A stretch of 31,272 nucleotides of DNA from Clostridiaceae bacterium UBA4839 (GCA_002400085.1 DHEX01000086.1:55846-87117), one strand, 5' to 3'; positions 23,932-31,172 are shown, counted from the stretch's first letter. Translations and numbers: made by a program. The notes: generated by a model not told the origin, from the sequence alone.

Positions 23932-25023
23932 ATGAAAATTACTGAAGTAAAATTAGGCATTCTTTCCGTTCCCCTGCGGGTACCGTTTAAAACAGCGCTG
24001 CGCACTGTCAATAGTGTAGAGGACGTCATTATCGAGATTCATACCGATACCGGCGCTGTAGGATATGGTGAAGCACCACCGACCGGCGTCATCACAGGTG
24101 ACACAACTGGTGCAATTATCGGTGCTATGAAAGATCATATCATTAAAACACTGGTAGGCCGTGATATTGACAACCTGGAAGATAACTTAAAGGCACTGAA
24201 CGGCTGCATTGTAAAAAACACCAGCGCCAAAGCCGCAGCCGATATGGCACTGTGGGATCTTTATGGACAACTCTACAAAATTCCCGTTTATAAGCTTCTG
24301 GGCGGCAGTCGGAACAATCTTGTAACCGATATTACCATCAGCGTAAACGATCCGGAAGAAATGGCAAGAGATGCAATAAACGCCGTTAAGCGCGGCTATG
24401 ATACCTTAAAAATCAAAGTAGGCGCCAACCCTTCACTCGATGTGGAACGTCTAATGGCCGTACGCAAAGCAGTTGGGACTAAAACTCACATCCGTATTGA
24501 TGCAAATCAGGCATGGAGTCCAAAGCAGGCTGTACGGATTTTAAACGAAATGCAGGAAAAGGGACTGGATATTGAACTTGTAGAGCAGCCGGTTAAGGCA
24601 CTCGACTTTGAAGGTCTTAAATATGTAACAGATCGTTCCTATGTACCGGTTCTAGCAGATGAAAGCGTCTTTTCTCCCGCAGATGCGCTCAAGATCATGC
24701 AGATGGGTGCAGCGGATCTCATCAATATCAAACTGATGAAATGCGGCGGCATTTATAATGCACTAAAAATCGCCTCAGCTGCTGAAGTGTATGGTGTAGA
24801 ATGCATGATCGGATGTATGCTGGAAGCAAAGATCAGTGTAAACGCTGCGGTTCATCTTGCCTGTGCAAGGAAAATTATTACTAAGGTTGATCTTGATGGT
24901 CCTGTTCTCTGCAGCGAAGATCCTATTCTCGGCGGCGCTGTGTTTCATGAAAAGAAAATCACTGTCTCTAATGAACCAGGGCTGGGGATCAAAGGGATTC
25001 ATGGTCTGCGCTATCTTAAATAA
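23932..25023 (+). CDS. Dipeptide epimerase (L-Ala-D/L-Glu epimerase type, enolase superfamily)
   Basis: A 363-residue enzyme of the muconate-lactonising subgroup. It has an N-terminal capping domain (1-125, with VPFKTALRTVNSVEDVIIEI) and a TIM barrel. Catalytic Lys160/Lys162 lie in LKIKVG, metal ligands are Asp190, Glu218 (VEQP) and Asp243 (ADES), and the second-face lysine lies in NIKLMKCGG (Lys267). The DxD motif at 320-322 (VDLDGP) marks dipeptide epimerases, which contact the dipeptide amino group through it. YkfB/YcjG-type members convert L-Ala-D-Glu from murein to L-Ala-L-Glu for hydrolysis. Codons (GGC, GCC, CTG) are much richer in GC than in codY or rpsB, a sign of transfer. GAGAGGAG precedes the ATG. 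Confidence 0.92.
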   Translation: MKITEVKLGILSVPLRVPFKTALRTVNSVEDVIIEIHTDTGAVGYGEAPPTGVITGDTTGAIIGAMKDHIIKTLVGRDIDNLEDNLKALNGCIVKNTSAKAAADMALWDLYGQLYKIPVYKLLGGSRNNLVTDITISVNDPEEMARDAINAVKRGYDTLKIKVGANPSLDVERLMAVRKAVGTKTHIRIDANQAWSPKQAVRILNEMQEKGLDIELVEQPVKALDFEGLKYVTDRSYVPVLADESVFSPADALKIMQMGAADLINIKLMKCGGIYNALKIASAAEVYGVECMIGCMLEAKISVNAAVHLACARKIITKVDLDGPVLCSEDPILGGAVFHEKKITVSNEPGLGIKGIHGLRYLK

Positions 25024-25085
25024 ATAACCAATTGATTTTGAATTGTGTGAAGCTAATAAAAATTGCGACAAGGGAAATGCTTTAA

Positions 25086-25187
25086 GGATTTAAATTCATA
25101 TTTAAAGTCTCAGCGTTTTGCTTTAAATCCTGTGCGTGCGTATGGGTAGGACAGGCAGTAACTGCTTAATTGGGGAAACCCCCACAG
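25086..25187 (+). other. Structured, GC-richer intergenic segment
   Basis: The 265-bp gap before the DUF819 gene holds two alternative stems: GGATTTAAA (25086-25094) can pair with TTTAAATCC (25122-25130) or, with mismatches, with ATTTAAAGTC (25100-25109). A patch with GCAGT-AACTGC and a GGGG-AAA-CCCC hairpin (25172-25182) follows. No T run follows the last hairpin. The pattern resembles the right end of an IS200/IS605-type element, where TnpB omega-RNA ends, but no TnpB gene is present. It fits no riboswitch class I know. Confidence 0.3.
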
Positions 25188-25236
25188 AAAAATATAGCAC
25201 ATCTTTATCTATACTAAAATATAAAAATAAATAAAG

Positions 25237-25263
25237 TTATAGCAGTGATTTAACTGACTATAA
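25237..25263. promoter_or_regulatory. Imperfect dyad before the DUF819 gene
   Basis: TTATAGCAGT (25237-25246) and ACTGACTATAA (25253-25263) are inverted repeats apart from one extra base, and lie just ahead of the ribosome site GAGGTGAG. It may be an operator. I see no convincing -35/-10 pair with it. Confidence 0.3.
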
Positions 25264-25288
25264 ACTAATTATACGAGGTGAGAAAAAA

Positions 25289-26467
25289 ATGATTACAAAT
25301 GGCTTTACTTACATAGCATTTTTAATGTTTATTGCAGGTGCTTTATTGGCTGCCGAAAAATATGGCAAATGGAAAGTTTTTAATTACGTTCCGCCACTTG
25401 TTTGGATTTACGTGCTGAACATGGTATTCTGCACCATGGGATTATATAAATCCGATGCTTGTGCCCAAACCTATTCGGCTTTAAAGAACAATTTGCTATA
25501 TGCTATGATCTTCGTTATGCTGCTGCGCTGCGATTTTCGTAAGCTTGCAAAACTTGGCGGCCGTATGTTGGCTATCTTCTTTGCCTGTTCCGCAACTCTG
25601 TTCGTCGGATTTGTCGTCGGCTACCCGATTTTTAAGGGTATGCTTGGCAAGGATACATGGGGAGCTGTTGCAGCACTGTATGCTTCATGGGTTGGCGGCT
25701 CCGCAAACATGGCAGCTATGCAGGCCGCTTTGCCGGTAGATGCCGGTGCTTACAGCTGTGCTCTGGCTTTGGATACTGTTTGCTATTCCGTATGGATTGC
25801 ACTCCTTTTGATGGCTGTTAAATATGCAGACAAATGGAACAATGCGGTCAAAGCGGACACTTCCAAACTTCAGGCTGTTGCCGACGCCGCAAATGCGGAA
25901 GTCGCAAAAGGCAAAAAGAAGGCAAGTGCCAATGATTGGATTTTCCTAATAGGCTTATCTTTGGTGGTCTCCGCATTTTCTCAGGTAGTCGGTACATCAC
26001 TGAATGGCGCTTTAAAATCCGTAGGGTTGGGGATGTTCGATAAAGGTACATTGACAACATTATTTGTCACGATTTTAGGCCTTATTTGTGCCCTCACCCC
26101 TCTTGGCAAACTGCCTGCGGTAGAAGAACTATCCAACGTTTATTTGTATACCGTTGTTTCCCTTTTAGCTTCTACTGCTTCAGTTTCAGATTTACTTTCC
26201 GCTCCAATGTGGGTTGTCTATGGCGTTTTCATTTTGGTTATACATGTGGTTCTCATGTTCTTGCTTTCCAAAGCATTTCATTGGGACCTGTGCATGGTTT
26301 CCACAGCCTCCCTTGCCAACATTGGAGGATCTGCCTCTGCACCGATCGTTGCTTCTGCATATGATCCATCTTATGCCGGCATTGGCGTTTTAATGGGTGT
26401 TCTTGGCGCGGCGGTCGGCAATTTCTGTGGCTTGGGTGCCGGCGTAGTTTTGAAAATGCTGGCTTGA
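25289..26467 (+). CDS. DUF819-family (YjcL-like) membrane protein, putative transporter
   Basis: A 392-residue polytopic membrane protein with about ten hydrophobic helices and one long basic cytoplasmic loop (about 183-214, ending AKGKKKASAND). Family marks are the twin glycine-rich repeats, WVGGSANMAAMQ (about 134-145) in the first half and ANIGGSASAPIVASAY (about 354-369) in the second. They suggest an inverted-repeat transporter fold. DUF819 proteins have no proven substrate. The gene lies between a dipeptide epimerase and a serine peptidase-like hydrolase, so import of dipeptides or murein peptides is a reasonable inference. Codon use is GC-rich like the epimerase. GAGGTGAG precedes the ATG. 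Confidence 0.85.
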   Translation: MITNGFTYIAFLMFIAGALLAAEKYGKWKVFNYVPPLVWIYVLNMVFCTMGLYKSDACAQTYSALKNNLLYAMIFVMLLRCDFRKLAKLGGRMLAIFFACSATLFVGFVVGYPIFKGMLGKDTWGAVAALYASWVGGSANMAAMQAALPVDAGAYSCALALDTVCYSVWIALLLMAVKYADKWNNAVKADTSKLQAVADAANAEVAKGKKKASANDWIFLIGLSLVVSAFSQVVGTSLNGALKSVGLGMFDKGTLTTLFVTILGLICALTPLGKLPAVEELSNVYLYTVVSLLASTASVSDLLSAPMWVVYGVFILVIHVVLMFLLSKAFHWDLCMVSTASLANIGGSASAPIVASAYDPSYAGIGVLMGVLGAAVGNFCGLGAGVVLKMLA

Positions 26468-26502
26468 CATTTTTTAACGAAGCACATCTTGATTTTATAA
26501 AC

Positions 26503-26546
26503 GAGAAACGCCCTTTATGGTTAACTTCCAGTAAAGGGTGTTTCTC
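26503..26546 (+). terminator. Hairpin after the DUF819 gene (possible terminator)
   Basis: GAGAAACGCCCTTTA (26503-26517) pairs with TAAAGGGTGTTTCTC (26532-26546), 15 bp with one G-T wobble. The tail (TGTCTGG) lacks a T run, so termination on the + strand is uncertain. It may instead stabilise the transcript 3' end. Confidence 0.55.
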
Positions 26547-26579
26547 TGTCTGGTAAAAGCTTTATCAAGAGGGTAGGGA

Positions 26580-26743
26580 ATTACAGATGGTAGCCATCGG
26601 ATAAGGTGATTCTTAGACTCAGGTGGAGTTTGATTATAAGGAATACCTTTCTCCATCTGAGCCTTAGAAAAGCCGATCCAGGGGCATAGCGTCTGTTATT
26701 TCCTGCATTAAGCGGGATATTACAGATGGTAGCCATCGGATAA
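26580..26743 (+). repeat. Structured repeat, copy 1 (before the hydrolase gene)
   Basis: A 25-bp sequence at 26580-26604 is repeated exactly at 26719-26743. Between them are two hairpins. TTCTTAGACTCAGGTGGAG (26610-26628) pairs with 26651-26669. A long stem centred near 26708 pairs TCTGTTATTTCCTGC with GCGGGATATTACAGA, and is closed by CCGAT…ATCGG and GGC…GCC. Bases 26642-26743 match the reverse complement of 31171-31272 at roughly four in five positions. The copy ends 12 bases before the ribosome site of the hydrolase gene, so it would be in its leader. Confidence 0.75.
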
Positions 26744-26772
26744 AAGTTATGCAGAAAGGAGGGGTTACTTAA

Positions 26773-27558
26773 ATGACTGCACAGGAACTACTCAAAAAGG
26801 AAATTAAAGCCTTTATCAAAACACAAAGTGGAAACATTGCGGTTTCCTTCTATGATTTGAATGAAAAATCCGGCTTTTCAATAGACGGAGAAAAAAGGAT
26901 GCTCTCTGCAAGTACAATCAAACTGGTGATCATGGCAGAACTTATGCGCCGTGTTCATATAGGGGAAATTTCTCTGGAAAATAAAATTACAGTAACCGTT
27001 CAAATGAAAACAGGCGGTGATGGAATTTTAAAAGAATTAGAACCTGGACACTCCTTTACAATCAAAGAACTCCTCACGCTGATGATTATTATCAGCGATA
27101 ATGAGGCAACCAACATTCTGATTGATTTTCTGGGCATGGAATCCATCAATCAAATGGCACAAGCCATGCGCCTCAAACAAGCACACTTAGGACGTAAAAT
27201 GATGGATAGCGAAGCTAAAAAAGCTGGCCATGACAATTATATCTGTGCTGAAGACATCAGGGATATTTTAAAAAGCATCTATGAGGGTACCTGTATTGAT
27301 GGCAAATCTTCTAAAATGATGCTGAATATTTTAAAACATCAGCAGCAGTCCGGCCGGCTGCAGCTTTATCTCCCAGAAGAAGTGGAAGTTGCTCATAAAT
27401 GTGGTGATCTCGATTGTTTGGAAAATGACGGTGGAATCTTTTTTCTCCCAAAGCATCCTTACATTTTAGTAGTGCTGACAAACGAAATGCCTACAAATAA
27501 AGATGGTAGGGAAGCAATCGGCAAAATTTCATGGATCGTTTATCAGGCTCTATGCTGA
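26773..27558 (+). CDS. Beta-lactamase-fold serine hydrolase, cytoplasmic
   Basis: A 261-residue member of the class A beta-lactamase/DD-peptidase fold (Beta-lactamase2 group). SxxK is STIK (Ser47, Lys50), SDN is at 107-109 (ISDNEATN), and the third motif is K-C-G (208-210) in place of K-T-G. There is no signal peptide or membrane anchor, so unlike resistance beta-lactamases it should stay in the cytoplasm. The omega-loop Glu of class A enzymes is not in its usual RxEPELN setting (here GRKMMDSEAKKAGHDN). With the epimerase and DUF819 genes nearby, a peptidase or amidase acting on imported murein peptides is more likely than drug resistance; that is inference. AAAGGAGGGG precedes the ATG. Confidence 0.82.
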   Translation: MTAQELLKKEIKAFIKTQSGNIAVSFYDLNEKSGFSIDGEKRMLSASTIKLVIMAELMRRVHIGEISLENKITVTVQMKTGGDGILKELEPGHSFTIKELLTLMIIISDNEATNILIDFLGMESINQMAQAMRLKQAHLGRKMMDSEAKKAGHDNYICAEDIRDILKSIYEGTCIDGKSSKMMLNILKHQQQSGRLQLYLPEEVEVAHKCGDLDCLENDGGIFFLPKHPYILVVLTNEMPTNKDGREAIGKISWIVYQALC

Positions 27559-27569
27559 AAGTCATACTC

Positions 27570-27658
27570 AGCTGTAGTTACTTTACATAATAATTTATTC
27601 CGATTTTTACATTTGCAAAACAGTTACTTTCATTTTATATGTACGGCTACAGCTTTTT
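27570..27658 (+). terminator. Possible terminator of the hydrolase gene (long loop)
   Basis: AGCTGTAG (27570-27577) pairs with CTACAGCT (27647-27654), which runs into TTTTT (27654-27658). The loop is about 70 bases, which is unusual, so this is only a candidate. The rest of the 27559-27720 gap is plain AT-rich sequence. Confidence 0.35.
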
Positions 27659-27720
27659 AAGTCAATGGGAAAATAAAAAAAGAGCCAAAATAATAATTGT
27701 AAAAAAATATAAGAATGATA

Positions 27721-27749
27721 TTGCCTAGAAAAAATTTCTATGGTATACT
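27721..27749 (+). promoter_or_regulatory. Sigma-A promoter for rpsB
   Basis: TTGCCT (27721-27726), a 17-bp spacer and TATACT (27744-27749). The start near 27756 gives a leader of about 104 nt. It makes rpsB independent of codY and of the accessory block. Confidence 0.72.
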
Positions 27750-27790
27750 ACATAACGTAATAAAAAATACACACGCTATATAATTTTTAA

Positions 27791-27817
27791 AAGGGTGCCC
27801 TAGATATAGGGTCTTTT
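27791..27817 (+). promoter_or_regulatory. rpsB leader hairpin
   Basis: CCCTA-gata-TAGGG (27798-27811) forms a tight stem with a 4-base loop in the rpsB leader, with AAGGG and TCTTTT around it. Ribosomal protein S2 genes are often controlled by their own product through the leader RNA; whether this hairpin is such a site is inference. Confidence 0.4.
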
Positions 27818-27859
27818 GAAAAAATGAATGTAGCGGAGGAAAAAACCAGGAGGTGCTTT

Positions 27860-28558
27860 ATGGCAATTATATCAATGAAACAATTATTAGAGGCAGGAGT
27901 TCATTTTGGACACCAAACAAGAAGATGGAATCCTAAAATGGCTCAGTACATCTTTACAGAAAGAAATGGTATATATATCATTGATCTTCAAAAGACTGTA
28001 AAGAAAATGGAGGAAGCATATGATTTTGTAAAAAATGCTTCTGCAGAAGGAAAAGAAATTTTGTTTGTAGGAACAAAAAAGCAGGCACAGGAGTCAGTAA
28101 AGGAAGAAGCAACAAGATCATCTATGCACTATGTAAATGAAAGATGGTTAGGCGGAATGCTTACAAATTTCAAGACAATAAGAACAAGAATTGATAGGCT
28201 TGAAGAACTTGAAAAAGCACAAGAAGATGGTACTTTTGATCTTCTCCCAAAGAAGGAAGTTATCAAGTTAAAGCATGAGATGGAAAAACTTGAAAGAAAC
28301 CTCGGCGGAATTAAAAATATGACAAGAGTTCCTGACATACTTTTTGTTGTTGATCCAAGAAAGGAAAAGAATGCCGTTGCTGAAGCTAAGATATTAGGAA
28401 TACCAGTAGTAGGTATAGTTGATACAAACTGTGACCCAGATGAAATTGATTATGTAATTCCAGGAAATGATGATGCTATTAGAGCTGTAAAGCTTATAAC
28501 TTCCAAGATAGCTGATGCAGTTATTGAAGGAAGACAGGGAGAACAATTAGCCGAATAA
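27860..28558 (+). CDS. rpsB: 30S ribosomal protein S2
   Basis: A 232-residue S2 protein. It shows ISMKQLLEAGVHFGHQTRRW, NPKMAQYIFTERNGIYIIDL, the NERWLGGMLTNFKTI segment, and DILFVVDPRKEKNAVAEA with GIPVVGIVDTNCDPD. S2 binds the small subunit between head and body, late in assembly. I take the ATG at 27860, because AGGAGGTG (27848-27855) is at correct spacing. The in-frame ATG at 27824 would put that site inside the coding sequence and add 12 residues absent from the family. tsf follows after an 88-base gap with a perfect hairpin. Confidence 0.97.
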   Translation: MAIISMKQLLEAGVHFGHQTRRWNPKMAQYIFTERNGIYIIDLQKTVKKMEEAYDFVKNASAEGKEILFVGTKKQAQESVKEEATRSSMHYVNERWLGGMLTNFKTIRTRIDRLEELEKAQEDGTFDLLPKKEVIKLKHEMEKLERNLGGIKNMTRVPDILFVVDPRKEKNAVAEAKILGIPVVGIVDTNCDPDEIDYVIPGNDDAIRAVKLITSKIADAVIEGRQGEQLAE

Positions 28559-28565
28559 TTATACT

Positions 28566-28598
28566 GTTAAAGGTAAGGTTTGTTTCCTTACCTTTAAC
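28566..28598 (+). promoter_or_regulatory. Perfect 13-bp hairpin between rpsB and tsf
   Basis: GTTAAAGGTAAGG (28566-28578) and CCTTACCTTTAAC (28586-28598) pair fully around a 7-base loop, eight bases after the rpsB stop. No T run follows, so it is not a classical terminator. It could protect the rpsB mRNA end, mark a cleavage site or damp read-through, and so set the S2 to EF-Ts ratio. Confidence 0.65.
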
Positions 28599-28646
28599 AA
28601 TATATGGGCTTGTTATTTGATTAAATAGATTTTAGGAGGCGATCTT

Positions 28647-29561
28647 ATGGTAATAACTGCTAAGATGGTTGCAGAATTAAGAGAAAGAACCGGAGCAGGA
28701 ATGATGGCTTGCAAAAAAGCTTTAACTGAAGCTGATGGAAAACTTGATAAGGCTATTGAAATACTAAGAGAAAAAGGGCTTGCAGCTGCTGCTAAAAAAG
28801 CCGGAAGGATTGCAGCAGAGGGTCTTGTCGAGACCTACATATCAGAGGATGGAAAAACTGGTTCTATCGTAGAAGTTAACTGTGAAACAGATTTTGTTGC
28901 AACAAATAAAGACTTTGTAGCCTTAACAAAGAATATTGCAAAACAAGCTGCAATGACTAATGCTGATAACATTGATGACTTATTAAATGAAAAATATATA
29001 GCTGATAACAGCATAACTGTTAAAGGTGCTGTAACAGCTTTAATTGCAAAGCTTGGAGAAAATATGAGCTTCAGAAGGTTTAAGAAGTTTACTACTGAAA
29101 ATGGTATCCTTTGTGACTATATTCATGGCGACGGAAGGATTGCAGTTTTAGTTCAATTAGAAGGTGCCAATAATGATGCTGCACAAGAAGCAGCAAAAGA
29201 AATTGCACTTCAGGTTGCAGCAACTAATCCACTTTTCATTAATTCTAATGAAGTAGATGAGGAGACTTTAAATAAAGAAAGAGAAATTTATAGACAGCAG
29301 GCATTAAATGAAGGAAAACCTGAAAAAATAATTGATAAAATTGTTGAAGGAAAAATAAACAAGTATTATAAAGAAGTTTGTTTAATTGAACAGCCATGGA
29401 TAAAGGATCAGGACAAATCAGTTAAGAAGTTTATGGCAGAAAAATCAAAAGAAGCTAATGGGGAATTAAAAGTAGCAAGATTTTCAAGGTTTGAAAAGGG
29501 TGAAGGAATAGAAAAGAAAAAGGAAGATTTTGCTGCAGAAGTTAGAAGCCAAATGAAATAA
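28647..29561 (+). CDS. tsf: Elongation factor Ts
   Basis: A 304-residue nucleotide-exchange factor for EF-Tu. The N-terminal UBA-like domain is VAELRERTGAGMMACKKAL (about 9-27). The family signature TDFVATN (81-87) inserts next to the EF-Tu Mg2+ site. Two core subdomains follow, with NPLFINSNEVDEETL and a C-terminal YKEVCLIEQPWIKD. Length is normal for Firmicutes. AGGAGGCG precedes the ATG. The gene shares the rpsB transcript by proximity and is closed by a terminator at 29570. Confidence 0.97.
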   Translation: MVITAKMVAELRERTGAGMMACKKALTEADGKLDKAIEILREKGLAAAAKKAGRIAAEGLVETYISEDGKTGSIVEVNCETDFVATNKDFVALTKNIAKQAAMTNADNIDDLLNEKYIADNSITVKGAVTALIAKLGENMSFRRFKKFTTENGILCDYIHGDGRIAVLVQLEGANNDAAQEAAKEIALQVAATNPLFINSNEVDEETLNKEREIYRQQALNEGKPEKIIDKIVEGKINKYYKEVCLIEQPWIKDQDKSVKKFMAEKSKEANGELKVARFSRFEKGEGIEKKKEDFAAEVRSQMK

Positions 29562-29569
29562 AATATTAA

Positions 29570-29596
29570 GGGAACACACCTGTGTTCTCTTTTTTT
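29570..29596 (+). terminator. Rho-independent terminator after tsf
   Basis: GGGAACAC (29570-29577) pairs with GTGTTCTC (29582-29589) with one G-T pair and a 4-base loop, followed by seven T. It separates rpsB-tsf from pyrH-frr. I see no clear sigma-A promoter between it and pyrH, so partial read-through is likely. Confidence 0.85.
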
Positions 29597-29653
29597 GAGA
29601 AGGAAATAATTAATTAATGTCGAATATTAATATTATTGTATGGAGGTTGTAAA

Positions 29654-30367
29654 ATGGAAACTCCTAAATATAAAAGAATTATGCTAAAATTAAGTGGAGA
29701 AGCTCTTGCTGGTGAGAAAGGTTATGGAATTGATTTTGATGTTGTAGGCAGGGTTGCCGAAGAAATAAAAGAAGCAGTTAATCTTGGAGTTGAAATTGGC
29801 GCAGTTGTTGGTGGTGGAAACATATGGAGAGGCAGAGATGGTAATCAGGTTGATAGAACCACTTCAGACTATATGGGAATGCTTGCAACATGTATTAATG
29901 CACTTGCTCTTCAAGGGGCACTGGAAGGGATTGACGTTGTAACAAGAGTTCAGACCGCCATTGAGATGAGAGAAATAGCAGAACCTTTTATAAGAAGAAA
30001 AGCTGTTAGACATCTTGAAAAGGGCAGAGTTGTTATTTTTGGTGCCGGTTCGGGAAATCCATATTTTTCAACAGATACTGCTGCAGCACTGAGAGCTGCT
30101 GAAATAGAAGCAGAAATAATTCTTCTTGCTAAAAAAGTAGATGGGGTTTATGATTCCGATCCGCATATTAATCCAAATGCTAAAAAATTTGACAAATTAA
30201 CATATCATGAGGTATTAGAAAAGGATTTAAAGGTTATGGATTCAACAGCAACCTCGCTATGTAAGGATAATAATATACCAATTATTGTTTTCTCGCTTGA
30301 AGAGCGTGGAAATATTAAAAGAGCTTTATGCGGTGAACCAATTGGGACTATAGTAGGAAACTTTTAA
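29654..30367 (+). CDS. pyrH: UMP kinase
   Basis: A 237-residue hexameric kinase of the amino-acid-kinase fold that makes UDP from UMP and ATP. Visible marks are KLSGEALAG (12-20), VVGGGNIWRGR, DYMGMLATCINALALQ, GAGSGNPYFSTDTAAALRA, and KKVDGVYDSDP. I place the start at the ATG at 29654, with GGAGGT (29642-29647) six bases upstream. An in-frame TTG at 29636 lies before that site and would add six residues not seen in the family. frr follows after 34 bases, a standard pair. Confidence 0.96.
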   Translation: METPKYKRIMLKLSGEALAGEKGYGIDFDVVGRVAEEIKEAVNLGVEIGAVVGGGNIWRGRDGNQVDRTTSDYMGMLATCINALALQGALEGIDVVTRVQTAIEMREIAEPFIRRKAVRHLEKGRVVIFGAGSGNPYFSTDTAAALRAAEIEAEIILLAKKVDGVYDSDPHINPNAKKFDKLTYHEVLEKDLKVMDSTATSLCKDNNIPIIVFSLEERGNIKRALCGEPIGTIVGNF

Positions 30368-30401
30368 TATATTATGATTATTAATAGAGGGAGGTAATTT
30401 T

Positions 30402-30959
30402 ATGAGTGCCGATATTAAAAAATTATCAGAAGAAAAAATGAAAAAGTCAATTGACGTTTTAAAAAAAGAACTTCAAGGTTTAAAGGCAGGGCGCGCAAAT
30501 CCTGCTATGTTAGATAAGATTTCGGTAGATTATTATGGCACAATGACACCTATAGGAAAAATGGCATCAATAACTACACCAGAGCCAAGACTTTTTGTAA
30601 TTCAGCCTTGGGATAAGGGAGTATTGAAAAATATTGAAAAGGCAATACTAAAATCAGATTTAGGATTAACTCCTACAAATGATGGCCAGGTAATAAGAAT
30701 GTCAGTTCCTGAACTCACTGAAGAAACAAGAAAGAATTTAGTAAAGGTAATAAAGAAAAATGGTGAAGAGGCTAAAGTAGCAATAAGGGCAATAAGAAGA
30801 GAAGCTAATGATAAAACTAAAGCGATGAAAAAAGAAGAAAATGTCTCTGAAGATGAAGTTAAGAAGGTAGAAGAAGAGGTTCAAAAACTAACTGATAATT
30901 ATATTAAAGAAATAGATAAAATTGTTGAAACTAAAGAAAAGGAAATAATGTCAGTATAA
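30402..30959 (+). CDS. frr: Ribosome recycling factor
   Basis: A 185-residue protein that, with EF-G, splits the post-termination ribosome. The first and last thirds form the long coiled helices of the three-helix bundle; the middle (PIGKMASITTPEPRLFVIQP, WDKGVLKNIEKAI) is the beta-sheet domain. Conserved LKAGRANPAMLDKISVDYYG and IRAIRREANDKTK are present. The length of 185 is exactly typical. GGGAGGT precedes the ATG. The next small gene starts directly after the stop. Confidence 0.97.
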   Translation: MSADIKKLSEEKMKKSIDVLKKELQGLKAGRANPAMLDKISVDYYGTMTPIGKMASITTPEPRLFVIQPWDKGVLKNIEKAILKSDLGLTPTNDGQVIRMSVPELTEETRKNLVKVIKKNGEEAKVAIRAIRREANDKTKAMKKEENVSEDEVKKVEEEVQKLTDNYIKEIDKIVETKEKEIMSV

Positions 30960-31145
30960 ATGGATGTAAATGAATTGTTAGGCTATAAAATTGAGGATGC
31001 ATTACCTCTATTAAAATCGAACATGATTAATTATAAAATAATTGAAATTTCAAGTAAAATTGATAAAAAAGACGTCAATGAGATTAGGATTGTAAATGTT
31101 AAAATCCAAGAAGGAATAACTATTATATATGTTGCTAATTTTTAG
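30960..31145 (+). CDS. Small protein of unknown function after frr
   Basis: A 61-residue protein whose ATG abuts the frr stop codon; its only ribosome site would be AAAGGAAAT inside the frr end, about 16 bases upstream. The sequence (MDVNELLGYKIEDALPLLKS, then two strand-like segments IDKKDVNEIRIVNVK and GITIIYVANF) suggests a small alpha/beta domain, PASTA-like in shape. No signal or membrane segment is seen. Its coding character and the terminator immediately after the stop support a real gene. I do not recognise a family. Short proteins in this place occur in other clostridia, but I cannot verify relatedness. Confidence 0.65.
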   Translation: MDVNELLGYKIEDALPLLKSNMINYKIIEISSKIDKKDVNEIRIVNVKIQEGITIIYVANF

Positions 31146-31172
31146 GCCCCTCAAAACGAGGGGGTTTTTTTT
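31145..31172 (+). terminator. Rho-independent terminator of the pyrH-frr operon
   Basis: CCCCTC (31147-31152) pairs with GAGGGG (31158-31163) around five bases, followed by eight T (31165-31172). It begins right at the stop of the small gene. Confidence 0.92.

Noticed and set aside
25086..25130. Alternative stems suggested a riboswitch for the DUF819 gene.
   Set aside because: No T run or ribosome-site pairing is seen and no known aptamer core matches, so I list it only as a structured segment.
25545..26364. Overlapping + and - strand open frames inside the DUF819 gene.
   Set aside because: They arise from its higher GC content; their translations are Cys/Arg/Ser/Phe-rich and show no protein character.
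26560..26580. CTTTATCAAGAGGGTAGGGA resembles the start of a SAM-I riboswitch.
   Set aside because: The conserved core that should follow (GAAGCCC/GGCAACC type) is absent, and the next bases belong to the structured repeat.
27824..27859. Upstream in-frame ATG that would extend rpsB by 12 residues.
   Set aside because: The strong AGGAGGTG site lies inside this stretch and serves the ATG at 27860; S2 proteins do not have this extension.
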